DNA from: Gnetum montanum
Taxonomy: Eukaryota; Streptophyta; Gnetopsida; Gnetales; Gnetaceae
Assembly: GCA_015680685.1 (NCBI GenBank)
Contig: MNCI01036534.1
Location: forward strand, 31,878 to 95,877
DNA: 64,000 bases
Direction of reading: 5' to 3'
Shown: one piece after another, positions 33,802-45,451 of the stretch
Layout of the letters: each line of letters opens with the position of its first letter
Numbering within the stretch: the stretch's first letter is position 1
The notes under the pieces: generated by a model
Told to the model about the DNA's origin: nothing
The model's input: the letters and a program-made list of their open reading frames with translations, nothing else
Databases searched by the model: none
Translations under genes and position numbers: made by a program

Positions 33802-35297
33802 ATCTCCTACTTTCAACTTAGTTTTGGGAAAGGTGGCCATCCATACTAATCATATAAGTAGCTCCTTAGTTTTTCATCCTTTTTGTTTTACAACTTTTTG
33901 TTTTGCACATTCTTTATTTTACACCTTCTTTTTTTTATGTTATTAATATTTTTTAATTTTTTTTTACACCATTGTTAGCAGATTTGATATTTCTTGAATA
34001 TTTTACACTTTCTTTTATATTTTGTTTTATTTTGGTATGATTTTCTAACTTTTTACTAATAAGTGCAGGTCATAGTGGTAATTCGTTGCTTGATGGTGGT
34101 ATGTACCATGTTGTTATTTGATTGTTGGTGTCTAGATTATAGCTTTGAATTTTGTTACAAATAATTAGAACATGGTTTTTTTTCATGCAATAGGCAGTGG
34201 GTCCACAACATCCATTCATCCACAAACTCTATGGTTTTCCTTGTTCTGGAAATGTGTAGTTCCTTTTTAATTAATAAAACTATAACAAAATTGTGAATTT
34301 GGTAGTTTTCAGAATTGGAAAGGATTCAGAGGTTTGAACAGGTTGTGACTTCAAGGGGATTTCATATTCTTTGTGTTTTTCTGCTTACTTGGGTGCATGT
34401 GTGTTTTCATGGATTCTTACCATTCTATGTTGACTAATAAAAGAAAGTTGAACATGTCTTTGCATGGTGTGATTCTCATAGAAAAAAACAAATTAATGAG
34501 AATTCAAAGCACATCCCTTAGACAAAATAAATGAGCTACAAGCACTAGTTATGGGACTAGAAATACATGTTACCCATGTTTGAAGGTCCCCTCTAACTAA
34601 GGTCCTTCCTCACTTCCTACTTCTCTTTTCTTCTCTAATAAGAAATGGTGGTTATTCTGTAGGAGCACTTTTGTATCTTAGGGGGGTGGACTTGTCTTAG
34701 AATGATAATGTGAAGTCACTAAACATGGTTGGTCTTGGTCAGGACTAAGGATGGATCTTATTAGGTCATTTAACGATAAAATTCATGAGGGACTTCATGT
34801 AACTTTAATCAGAAAATCCATCCCACATACTCTCTCATCCTTCTATGCTTTCCATGTCTCACCTCACTAGTAGTTTTATGTTCTTGTTCGATGTCTTGGT
34901 TTGATGTGTTGGAATTCTTAGGTAGTTTCTTTCAGGTTTTTGTACTTAACCTTTTGTAACCATTAATCATCCACAGGGCCCATGGACTCCTTGGTTTAAA
35001 GTTATGTAAGGGTAATAAAAGGCCTATACTTACTTTGGAAAGGACCCACTTACATATCTTTTAGTTGGGTTAGTTAAGTTCTTTATCCTTAGACACTCTT
35101 ACAATCAAATCCTTTTGTTTACCTCATTAATGACATCCAATTGTGCACATCCTCACAAAATTTTTCAGTAAAATTTCCTTTTTATTGTTGTGAATTCTTA
35201 CACTCTCTTCAAGTATTTCATCCCATTTGAAATTTTTTAAATTTAATGAACTGCTTAGCTATTTTACCTTATTTTTCGGTCTTTCCTCTAACACTCC
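33802..35297 (+). other. 3' non-coding region of element D, first part
   Basis: No gene. A degraded copy of the internal polypurine motif (TTTTGGGAAAGG) is at about 33,822. A T-rich tract with TTTTACAC repeats spans 33.87-34.03 kb. GGAAAGGACCCACTTACAT at about 35,037 is a block shared with E, F and G. E is inserted at 35,298; the region resumes at 42,093. Confidence 0.55.
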
Positions 35298-36057
35298 TGA
35301 TGGAACACGATATCGCGGTGCGCCGCCAAGTCTATAAATAAGAGGTGGCTCTCCCTTGTTTCCTAATCTAGGCCTAGAACATAGTGAAACTCTCGTAGTT
35401 TTACCTCTCCAGAGATAGATTAATTTCCATGTGCTTGCAGTAGGAACTCCAGAGTGAACGGATCTTTACTCGAGCAGACATTGTACCTAAACACAAGTTT
35501 GTGTACGACAATAAACAAAAACTTCTTGGATAAACCTTGTAGTGCATGGAATAGGCTAATTAGGACTTTATTTATTATTATTTACTATTTATCATTTAAT
35601 TACTTTATTAGTTATTAAATCTCTCTCAACCCTTCACTATAGTTAAGTGCCTCAGTACGACCACTTCGAGCATGTGCGTTACACTTGGTGATCCCAGCAA
35701 CGACTAGCATTTGGTAACCAAGGTTACATCGGTTTAGGGTGTGAACAACAAGTGGGAACAGATGCTAACGCTAGGTTAATTAAGGCTTAGTTAGTTAGTT
35801 AGAGTTAGTCAATTAGTCTCTTCACCCTTCACCTCAATAGCATAGGAGATAAAACAGAAAATGATAAAAATCATATACCTCAAGCTTACTTAACCATACA
35901 ACGGTGACAACTACAAGTAAGTCTAGAAAGACAATGAATAATTAACCCTAAGTGTTCCATGAGGCATGTAGGAACTTAGTCTACGGAGTTTGACTGGATC
36001 GAACATGCTACACTTGTATTCGTATGGTTGAGTGTAGGGGTACCTCACCACTCATCA
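35298..36057 (+). mobile_element. 5' LTR of element E
   Basis: TGATGGAACACG...CTCATCA, with one GCGATATC-type site, then TATA box CTATAAATA at 35,332-35,340 and AATAAGAGGTGGCTCTCCC. A GACAATAAAC block lies near 35,509. Much shorter GATATC array than the 3' LTR. Confidence 0.85.
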
Positions 36058-36058
36058 T

Positions 36059-36077
36059 TGGCACCGTTGCCGAGGAC
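36059..36077 (+). promoter_or_regulatory. Primer-binding site (tRNA-Asp) of element E
   Basis: TGGCACCGTTGCCGAGGAC, the best-kept copy in the window, one base after the LTR. Confidence 0.85.
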
Positions 36078-36199
36078 TACGTGTTTGTGCACTAAGTAGA
36101 ACATAGGAGATCACTCACATCGGCAGGAGCTTTAACGGACCCTTGGGGTTAATTAACGAAAAATTATATAACAGTTAATTAGCATACCGGTAAATAACA

Positions 36200-38625
36200 A
36201 TGTCTTCTTCTAACAAAAGCAATTCACCACCTAGGGATCATACAAGACATAGTCAGTAGTCTAAAATACATAACCAAAATTCACCAGTTCCTCAACAATA
36301 CCGAGTTGTATATACTCATCCCGATGAGTACATACCAAACTTTACATTTATCCTCCATCAAAATGAACAGCTGCAATGGAGAGACTTGCAAGGTAACATC
36401 ATGTTACCCCCAGATCAGTTAGTCACAAACATGCTTATTCGTGCTCTTGCACAAATAGGCATGACACAGCTCTATGCTGAATACATTATAGATGACTTTG
36501 ACATAAGGGATTATCATTCCATAGTAGCACAATGTATCAGGGACTCACGATAGGAGAGTCATCATACATTGTTGAAGGGAAAAGGGGTCCCGCACGTCCT
36601 AAGTGAAATCGGCAATGGTGAACCACTTATAACGGGTTCTCTATCGAATGATGTTCCCCCTCCTAATGATAGTGAGGAGGTGGGGTATCAGAACCTATGC
36701 TTTACGATACACAACCCTGGTTCTGATCCCCATGAATGCCAACTGTTCACTGAGGGAAAAAAACACATGACAAGAATGGGCACTTAGATCGTCATCACGA
36801 TCGGGGCCGTAGCAGCCGAAGAGAAGGTAAGAAACATCATCATGACGATGGTTCTCCTTCTTCTTCTCCTTCATCACATCATTCACCCTCTCCTTCCACA
36901 TCTGGATGCAGCCATCAAGAACATAGCAGTGAGGATAGAGGTAGGAAAAATGAGAAACCTCGACGAGAGAGTCGAGAGAGAGGACAAGGACATGAACGAA
37001 GGGAAAGTAGGGAACAATGTAGACACCATAGACATCATGAAAGAGATGATCATGATGAGCCCCTACTTGCAACCTAAAGTATGTTTGATATAACAGAGGC
37101 AGTGAGAATACCGACAAGGCATCAAAGAGATAGTCAGATCAAATGATTAGATATGAATAATATCCCATGCTTTGAAGGGGGATATAATGCTAATCCACAA
37201 CATCATTTACAGGCATTCCATGATGTTTGCGCCTTGCAAAACATAGAGAACAAGTGGCTGAAATTAAAGTTGTTTTCCAGGACACTCATCAAGGAAGTAG
37301 AGAGTTGGTACTAGTCCTTACAACCAGAAACCATTAGGAGGTAAAGTAAGATGCTATAACTCTTAAACGATAAATATCAAACATACTCCAGAGTGTCTAA
37401 CTTATGTAAGCAGATCCAAGGATGGAAACAAGGTAATCATGAACCCTTGGATGCTTCCATGGGACGAAACTATGCATTGTTACATTGTTGCCCAGGCCAT
37501 GGTTATGCACAATGGGACCAACTTTTCCACATCGTAGATGGGCTAAGATATGAGACTAGGAGAACCCTTGGGACTTATGCCCAAGGGAGACTATCCGAAC
37601 TTAGATCCCATGAAATTCATCGATTGTTGGAGTAAGTAGCCAAATAACAAGGGGAGCTATGAAAAAGAGAGAGCGTGGAAGAATATAACCGTGATCCCTT
37701 CGTTCGAAAGAAGGGAGTGAAATTTTGTGATGAGGAGGATGAGTCACCACTTGAAGAGTTGGTGAACAGAAAAACCTTACCGATTTAAAAGCTAACAATA
37801 GAAGTATCGGCTAAGGTGGATCAATTGTGGGATTCCTTAGACTTTAGATTTGAAATTGTCTTGAAAATTATAGAGGAGTCTAAGGAGGAATGAAGTAGTG
37901 TCAAAGACAAGAAAAAGCGGAGAGATATAGGCCCTGCACATAACATGGGTAAGGGAAAAATAACCATCTTCAATGAGGTTGTGGATTCTGACATAGATAA
38001 TGACGATGGATGTGAGATCTACCAATATGATCATCCTAAGGGATGTTGTCCAACCATCTCACATCTACAAGAGTCTGGGGTATATGCACTTAACCCAAGA
38101 CTGAACCAACGATAGACACCCCGAAGGTTATCTTATCCTCAAGGTAACCCAAGAAAATTCCACCAACCGTTAACGTACTATCCAAGTGGAACTCCACCAC
38201 AACCCATCGGGCAGCATCAGCAGTGGCAACATCCATAGTCATGGGGGATGCACCACCGAGACAACAATACCCTTACCAGAAACCTGATCCTTATGGCTAT
38301 TATGTGTAGCAGCCAGTTTCTCCAAGTGACTCTATGGGTCACACAACTCCCCAACATCACTACCAAATTCTGGAGTACTTTAGAAGGACTCCTTCTCCTC
38401 TGGGAGACACTCCACACACATGCCATCCTCCAAATCTGTTTGCCTCTCTTCCACTGGTAGTTCCCATACCACTTGCTCCAACAATGCAAGGGGAACTCCC
38501 CCCTCAACTGCAACAACGTAATGCTACGAGAGCTGTAAGCATTCAACCCACTGCTAGTTTTGACAATCGCAAAAAGAGAAGACCTTTCTTCAGAACCAAA
38601 AACCTAGACAAGCTCTCATAACAAT
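36200..38625 (+). pseudogene. gag: gag of element E
   Basis: ATG at 36,200. The first part is open save two stops: RVVYTHPDEYIPNFTFILHQ and GNIMLPPDQLVTNMLIRAL form the N-terminal block. A frameshift at the A-run near 36,757 is needed to reach the His/Ser/Arg-rich linker and then the gag core (LDMNNIPCFEGGYNANPQHH, about 37.15 kb; NLCKQIQGWKQGNHEPLDA from 37,393). The zinc knuckle at about 38,011 has one Cys changed to Tyr (CEIYQYDHPKGCC). A Pro/Gln-rich tail, open 38,334-38,621, ends in RKKRRPFFRTKN. Confidence 0.7.
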
Positions 38626-38699
38626 AAGCGGTTGAGTCTATGCACGCTCCTCCAACATACAAGACTTCAGAGCCCCCTTCCATCCAAAAATAGAGCTTT

Positions 38700-39477
38700 A
38701 TGCATACAGTTATGTTAACGCATACCGTAACCGACTGGATCAAGGTAGGCCACCTTCCTAGGAAACTCTCTGATCCTGGAAGCCCCTTAATCTATCTACA
38801 AGTCACCGGGAATGAACCACATAAGGCTCTTCTTGACTCAGGTTCCGGAGTCAACTTAATATCACGAGAAATGTATTAAGCCTGGAACCTACCCTAACTC
38901 AAGAAGAGCAACATTCAACTAGAGCTGGCTGACTAGTCCATCACCATTCCCTTGGGAATGGTGAAGGACATAGTTACCACTGTGTGTGGTTGGTCATACC
39001 CAGTTGATTTCCTGGTGATTGAAGTTAATAGTAACAAAGGGAACTTCCCAATTATAATGCGAAGGGCTTGGCTGAGTACAGTAGACGCATGCCTAGGGAT
39101 CTACGATCTTTCCTTGGAGATATCTAAGGTGAACATGTATGGAAAGATCAAGAAGAGGAAGGTTCCATGCATCACATACAATGACTCAGAGGGTGATGAC
39201 ATGGAAGAATGCTCAACATCTCTTCCATGTAACCGATGTGCACCAAAGGACAACATACAAAGATGCCTGTATGTAGCAACCACACAAGTGGGCACCCCAT
39301 GGTTGATAGCTAAATGGAAGAGTAATCAACCAACATGCATGGAACAAACTAGGGGAACAACTCATGCCCACAACGAGAGCATAGATACATTGGAGTATGA
39401 GTGTCGCAAACTTTCACCCCTTAACCTGAAAATATCAATTGGGAGAAGTTGGACACTTCTAAGAAATTCAAACAAGC
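38700..39477 (+). pseudogene. pro: Protease of element E, fused to a truncated linker
   Basis: ALLDSGSGVNLIS (about 38,826) keeps the active site. ITIPLGMVKDIVTT and NFPIIMRRAWLSTVDA follow, with an open stretch from 38,952. The linker that should lead into RT (HNESIDTLEYECRKL...) is cut at about 39,477 and joined to sequence that in D lies at the end of the integrase gene (TTTCAGATCTCTCC). Confidence 0.7.
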
Positions 39478-41453
39478 GTTCATTATTTCAGATCTCTCCC
39501 TTTCCATTCAGTCATGGGGGAGATGGCCACCTATGCTGATCATTGGAGTCCCTCAGTTATTTTTAGTTTTTGTTTTACACATTTTTTTTTTACATATTTT
39601 TGTTTTACACATTTTTTTTTTGCACATTTTTGTTTTACAAATTTCTTTAACTTTTCTTGTTTTTGTTTTACAACATCATTATACTCTTTCATTTTTTGTG
39701 GTGTTTGTGTGTGTGTTATCCATCTTGTAAGTTTTTCACCCAATAAGTGTTCTTCATGATGGTATGAATTGTTTTTCCACTTGATTGCTAATGTTTGGTT
39801 TTTACCTTTAAGTTATGATGTTGATACTAAGGTATGTTTCTTTTGATATGATAGGCAATGAGTCCACTTCATCCAACCATCAACAGAATTCTATGGTCTC
39901 TCTTGGCTTGGAAATGTACAGTCCCTTTCTAATAAGAACTATAATGAATCGGTGACTCGGCATTTCTCAAACTAAGTAAGGACTCAAGGATTGAAAAGGG
40001 TGTGACTTCAAGGGAACTTGATGCATTTGTGTTGGTCATTCTCTTGGGGTTCTTGGATGTTTTCTTCTTGAGTTTTCTTACCATTTCGATGTTACTCAAT
40101 TATTGGGAAGCTGAGCAAATAAAAATAAGAAGTCTTTGCATGGTGTGGTTCTCATGCATAAACATATAAAACAGAAAAAAAAACAAAGTGAGAATTCAAA
40201 GCACACCCCTTAGAAAAAGTAATCCCTTGGGCTACAAGCACTGGTTATGGAACTAACAATGTTCCCTCTAACTAAGGCCCTTCTTGCTTTTCATTCTCTC
40301 CTCCTTCGTTTCGTCGGAATGGTGGTGGCTCTTTGGAGATGCATTCTTGTTATTCAAGTGGATGGATTGGCTGAATGCATTGATGTGAAGTCACTAGATG
40401 TGGTTTGTTTGAGGCTAGAGTTGGAATGAGATTTACCAAGTCACATTAATCATTAACTCCACAAAGGGCTGTACACCACCTTGTTCTTGGGATTCCATTA
40501 CATTCTCTTCTCTCCATCATTCTCTCCATTGTTCACCTCATTGCCAATTGTATCATTAGTGTATATTTTGGTTGACGCATTGTTTTCTTTTCAATAAATT
40601 CTTGTGGTTAAGACTTTAACTCTTGTTCCGAAGGACATTCCTAAAGCCTACGAACTCTTTGAATGTGGGATTGTCAGGGCATTAAGCTCATGAGCCTACT
40701 TTGGGGAGGACCCACTGACATTCCTATTTAGTGCACCAGTTAAATTATTTTCCCTAACATTTTTGCAATTTAGTTTATTTTATTCATTTCCTTCTTGACA
40801 TCCATTTCATCGATGTCCTAGTTGTCTCTTTTTCTCCATCTTCTTGTTCTTATTCTTTCTCCATTCTATCGCTACTGGAGGTTCGTGATTAGTCATGGGG
40901 GTATGGGGCCCAATTTTTTCGATTTTCTCCTAGCCCCTACACCTTTGGTAGTCATCATTAATATATCTCTAGATCCGCATCATCCATACCACAACTCAAC
41001 CAATGGACCTTTCACTGAAGCAAGGTATCAATTACATGACGATTCAATTATCCTTGCTAATATAAGATTGTGTTGTGTGTGCAGATGACGATCATGCAAC
41101 AATGGACCAGATCTGGAGGGAACACTTGGAATGGATCGATGCTAAAGCAGCTATGCAAGGAACCAGATCGATGGTGTGCTTATGGATGGACAACAAAAGG
41201 CGTAATCTTGGCGTTGGCAATAACAAAACTTCTTTCTCTCTCTCTCTCTCTTTTTCTCAGCTACCAAATGAGGCCTGATGTCAATGTAATAAGGTGTTCA
41301 CTCTTGTTGTCATGACCACCAGTTTTGTTTTGTCTTGTAATGATGATCCATTCACATATCACCCCATTAGTTCCATTTGAGTCAATAATCCCATACCTTC
41401 CCGATATTATTGTAAGGAACTCGAGGACGAGTTTTCATTTAGTCATGGGGGTA
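39478..41453 (+). other. 3' non-coding region of element E with three polypurine-like motifs and an ORFx stub
   Basis: AGTCATGGGGGAGATGG is at about 39,513, AGTCATGGGGGTATGGGG at about 40,893, and the true 3' tract AGTCATGGGGGTA ends at 41,453. A T-rich tract with TTTTACACATTT repeats spans 39,560-39,680. TTGGGGAGGACCCACTGACAT is at about 40,700. Near 41,085 GTTGTGTGTGCAG|ATGACG resembles the acceptor-ATG start of ORFx, but only about 200 bp of coding-like sequence remains, followed by a (TC)n run at 41,226-41,258. Confidence 0.5.
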
Positions 41454-42092
41454 TGATGGGATGCGATATCGCATGGGCCACGATATCGCGTCGTCCCCTG
41501 CGATATCGCGTACACGATATCGCAGTGTGCTGCAAAGTCTATAAATAAGAGGCGGCTCTCCCTTGTTTCCTAATCTAGGCCTAGACCATAGTGAAACACT
41601 GGTAGTTTTACCTCTCCAGAGATAGATTAATTTCCATATGCCTACAGTAGGAACTCCAAAGTGAACAGATCTTTATTCGAGTAGACATTGTACCTAAACA
41701 CAAGTTTGTNATGTTACGCTTGGTGATCCCAGCAACGACTAGCGTTTGGTAACCAAGGTTGCATCGGTTCAGGGTGTGAACAGTAAGTGGGAACGGATGC
41801 TGACGCTAGGTTAATTAAGGCTTAGTTAGTTAGTTAGAGTTAGTCAATTAGTCTCTTCACCCTTCACCTCAATAGCATAGGAGATAAAACAGAAAACAAT
41901 AAAAATCATATACCTCAGACTTACTTAACCATACAACTGTGAAAACTACAAGTAAGTCTTGGAAGACAACGAATGATTAACCCTAAGTGTTCCATGAGGC
42001 GTGTAGGCACTTAGTCTGTGGAGTTTGACCAGATCGCGCATGCTACACTTGTATTCGTATGGTTGAGTGTAGGGGTACCTCGCCACTCATCA
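41454..42092 (+). mobile_element. 3' LTR of element E, incomplete in the assembly
   Basis: TGATGGGATGCGATATCGC...CTCATCA. The U3 tip has four GATATC sites (41,462-41,525) against one in the 5' LTR. A single N at 41,710 replaces about 170 bp present in the 5' LTR. Confidence 0.85.
41710..41710. other. One-base N marking a collapsed gap
   Basis: CAAGTTTGT directly before the N and GTTACGCTTGG after it are about 170 bp apart in the 5' LTR of the same element, so real sequence is missing here. Confidence 0.85.
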
Positions 42093-42555
42093 ACTCCTAA
42101 AGGAATCAATCTACCACAATCACAACCAAGCTGAGTATAACCACCGATGAGATAAGGTACTTAATACCTATGTGTTACATATTGCACATTAATTTTTGAT
42201 TTTATTGTGATTGTAGTAGGAAGCATGGATTGGAAGCAAGACTATCTTCATCAAAGATGATGTAGCAATACCACACGATGAGGACTATTCATGATCATTG
42301 GCTCTTCTCTTTCACTCTTCAGCTGCCAAGAGGTGTTGGATGTCAGTTTTATCTCGGATGTTCACTTCTCTTATCATGAACGTCCATTTTTGTAAAAAAT
42401 TGTACATTTGTACACTTGGGTACTCAAAGTCTATTTGTTTCATCTGAGTCAATTTGTATGTCAGTTAATAATTCCACACCTTCCCAATATTTTATACGGA
42501 ACTTGTTCCTTCTCTTCTTCACTTGAGGACAAGTTTTCACTCAGTCATGGGGGTA
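42093..42555 (+). promoter_or_regulatory. End of the 3' non-coding region of element D and its polypurine tract
   Basis: After the duplicated ACTCC, D's 3' region resumes without a gene. TTGTGATTGTAG at about 42,214 resembles the ORFx splice acceptor of F, but no ORFx follows. The tract TCATGGGGGTA ends at 42,555 directly before the LTR. Confidence 0.65.
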
Positions 42556-43423
42556 TGATGAATCACATTTTCACATGCTCCGATATCAAATATATTCGAT
42601 ATCGGAGCCTCAACAAGTATTTGATGTTGGAGCTCAAGAAGCAATGTCAAATATCCGATATTGCGATGTATATACCAACATATAAATATAGTGCTCGAGC
42701 TCATAATTTGGATAGAAGTTTTTCATAGTTTTTGCATAGAATAGCAAAGCTCTTGCAGTTTGTTTTCTCCAAAGTTAGAATATTTTCTGAGTGACTACAA
42801 CAAGTGTCTAAGTGTGTATGGATCTTTGTTTGAACACTAATGTACCTGAGCACAGCAGTGTGACAGGAATAAAAATGACCCCTTTTGATAATCCTTGCAG
42901 CACTAAGAATAGATTAATATTTTCATTAATGCACTTTATTTCATGCACTTTACTTTAATGCATTTAAATTAAGCAATTAATTTCCAGTTGTTAATGAACA
43001 CAAGCACAACTACTTCAAACATATGTGTAGCACTTGGTAACCCAGAAACGCTTAACATTTGATAGCCCAACAACAATATACATGTTCAGGATGTGTCTAA
43101 GAAAGTGGGACAGGTACATGTGTTAGGCTAGCTAAGTAATAAATGAATTAGATCTTAAATTACTCTACCTTTCATTCTTGGTATAGGCGATTAAATTTAT
43201 AAAGCATAAAATGATAAAAATCATGTACCTCAATTACACTTAAACCATATCCTTGAGCTTCATAAGTGTAGTTGGGAAGACAATGACCGTTCTCAATGCC
43301 CATTTCACTTCCTATAAGAGTTAACGCACTGAAGAACTATAGGTCCACGAAATTCAACCGAATCATGTGTGAACGCCTTAGTGATTCGTATGGTTGGACA
43401 TAGGGGTACCTCACTGGTCATCA
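42556..43423 (+). mobile_element. 3' LTR of element D
   Basis: TGATGAATCACA...GGTCATCA. At 42,578-42,607 CTCCGATATC and GATATCGGAG form a perfect 10-bp-arm hairpin with a 10-nt loop. It keeps the CCCCTTTTGATAATCCTTGC block missing from the 5' copy. Confidence 0.85.
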
Positions 43424-43428
43424 CTAGT

Positions 43429-44319
43429 GGTAAGAGTCTTAGCCTAAAAACCCAAGTCAAAGGTTCCATTCTGCTAAAAACAATTGTTCATCTAGTAAAA
43501 AGTTCAATAATTGATTGACAAATAAGAATAACGATAAGATAAAATACAAGAGAAAGAAAGGAAAACATAAATAATAAAAACACCTTTTATAAAATGATGC
43601 TTTAATATTTATTATTCAATTTTTTAATTAAAAATCATTCATTTAGTAAACAGTCCAATAATTAATTCACTAAGAAAAAAGAAAGTATAAACAATAAAAA
43701 TTATTTTTATAAAATGATGCTTTAACCTTTCTTTTATTTTTAACTAATAATTATTCATGTATCAACCGTACATAAGCAATAAAATAACCACAGCCTACCG
43801 GAGAAAAGTGGAAAGTATGAATCGATGGTAAATAGTAAAATGGAAACGCGTGGAATTGATGTCTTGCGATGCAATGGATTGAGGGGCATTCTATGTCGTA
43901 CTCGGGAGTACTAAAAAAATGGCTGCTAAAAGTCAACACCGGCTGCGCCCCTATTCTGCATTGTTACTCAGTGGAGCATATTTGTCAAAATCAATCTTTC
44001 TTTCTTTCAGACTTGACTTGGAAATTGGAACTCCGTCAACCGTCCCGACGTGCACGTAGAGACGAAAATCTTGCAACGTGTTTGTCAGGATTCGGATTTA
44101 GCAATCCACGTTTGACGCGAAAGTGACGTTTCAGGAATTACGTTTAACGGTTTTCTTCTAACTTTAGGTTGATTGTGAAGAAGTTTATGTACCCCAGGAT
44201 ACAAGGGCATGGCTTCTCTCTTTGAATAAGTAATTTCTTAATGACATATTAACTATAATTGAAGAAATTCATAGGTGCTTCTTTTTAATGCAAAATTACT
44301 TATTCATCTATGATCTAGT
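43429..44319. other. Unassigned DNA between elements D and G
   Basis: The first 350 bp are A/T-rich with a repeated phrase (ATAATAAAAA, TTTTATAAAATGATGCTTTAA at about 43,588 and again at about 43,711). From 43,840 to 44,150 base composition is more even, with ACGTGCACGTAGAGACG and TTTGACGCGAAAGTGACG. A short open frame there has no motif I recognise. This may be unique host DNA. Confidence 0.35.
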
Positions 44320-45060
44320 GTAGAAAATTCTAAGATTTTGAAATGGGCTTTGCTGAAAATAATGAGACAATTTTCTTACAGAAAATTCTATGATTTTGAA
44401 ATGAAAGATATTATGAAAATAATGAAATAATGTGGTTGAAGAAAATTCTATGAAGTTGAAATAGAGTGTCTCCTGAAAATGACTTGATGAGCTACACATT
44501 GATATTTAATTTAGTGAATGGAATATTTGCTTGGAGAAAATTCCATTACCTTGAAATAAAAAGTATACTAAAAATGATGGAACAATTTGGTTGAAGAAAA
44601 CTCTATGAAGTTAAAAGAAATGACTTGATGATTTACTCTTTGACGTTTAATTCAGGAAATGGAAAATTTGCATGGAGAAAATTCTATGACCTTGAAATGA
44701 AAGGTATACTTAAAATGATGGAACAATCTGGTTGAAGAAAATTCTATGAAGTTGAAATAGAGGGTCCGTTGAAAATGACTTGATTTACACCTTGATATTT
44801 AATTAGGGAATGAAAAATTTGCTTGGAGAAAATTTTATGACACTAAAATGAAATGAAATGTATACTGAAAATGATGAAACAATTTGATTAAAAAAAGCTG
44901 TATAAAGTTGAAATAGAGGGTGTACTGAAAATGACTTAATGATTGACACCTTGATATTTAAGTCAATGAATGAAAAATTTGCTCGGTGAAAATTCCATGA
45001 CCTTAGAAGATCTACTGCAACAACTTGCTTGGAGAAATTTCCTGAAAATGACTTAACACC
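44320..45060. repeat. Degenerate tandem repeat of about 150 bp
   Basis: The phrase GGTTGAAGAAAATTCTATGA plus AGTTGAAATAGAG recurs at about 44,434, 44,591, 44,730 and (worn) 44,885. It alternates with GCTTGGAGAAAATTCTATGA plus CCTTGAAATGAAA. Half-units of about 75 bp share GAAAATTCTATGA and TGAAAATGA. No coding content. Confidence 0.65.
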
Positions 45061-45316
45061 ATGGACGTCTGGAAAAGAAATCATATAGAGTAAGTAGCTT
45101 TGTCAAAGTCTTTGCTAGACTCTTCTAAAGTAGTTTAAGAATTACACTCCTTTTTTCCATCAAGGATTAAGATGGGAATACGGACAACTGGGATGATGCT
45201 AAAAGAACGTAGTAGATGAAAGGCTGGGAACTTTTCTTGTTTCAGTAGTAAGATTTTTAGTAGAAAAAATGTGGGATATTTGAAAAGAAATAATACGAAA
45301 GGACGGATGTCAAAGT

Positions 45317-45451
45317 CTTCGTTAACGGCATCATAAAGCAACATTATCGTTACCATTACCACTTCGTTAACGGCATCATAAAGCAACATTATCGTTACCA
45401 TTACCACTTCGTTAACGGCATCATAAAGCAACATTATCGTTACCATTACCA
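45317..45451. repeat. Perfect 45-bp tandem repeat, three copies
   Basis: Units start at 45,317, 45,362 and 45,407 and appear identical (CTTCGTTAACGGCATCATAA...). The period is a multiple of three, and a minus-strand frame of 116 codons (45,485-45,135) reads through with three copies of a 15-residue unit. No known protein is recognised. Confidence 0.9.

Larger units (their letters stand above)
35298..42092 (+). mobile_element. Element E: non-autonomous Athila-like element nested in D
   Basis: LTRs at 35,298-36,057 and 41,454-42,092 are flanked by a perfect target duplication ACTCC (35,293-35,297 and 42,093-42,097). Inside: PBS, gag, PR, then a direct jump at about 39,477 to the post-pol region. 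RT, RNase H and INT are absent, a deletion of roughly 2.9 kb compared with D. By eye the LTRs differ at about 5 percent of aligned sites, less than D's, in keeping with nesting order. Confidence 0.85.
26692..43423 (+). mobile_element. Element D: full-length Athila-like retrotransposon, with element E nested in it
   Basis: LTRs at 26,692-27,506 and 42,556-43,423 are flanked by a perfect 5-bp target duplication CTAGT (26,687-26,691 and 43,424-43,428). Without the nested E and its duplication, D is about 9.9 kb. Order: LTR, PBS, gag, PR, RT, RNase H, INT, long 3' non-coding region, PPT, LTR. It carries no ORFx. Its proteins are dead (for example MDK for MDD in RT, and the protease Asp lost). The LTRs differ visibly, including a 27-bp block missing from the 5' copy, so the insertion is old. 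Confidence 0.85.

Noticed and set aside
39449-39759. Phe-rich frames that look like membrane segments
   Set aside because: They arise from the T-rich tract after the polypurine motif and show no codon structure.
41070-41315. Short plus-strand frames near the 3' end of element E as a separate gene
   Set aside because: They fit better as a stub of ORFx followed by a TC simple repeat; no conserved motif remains.
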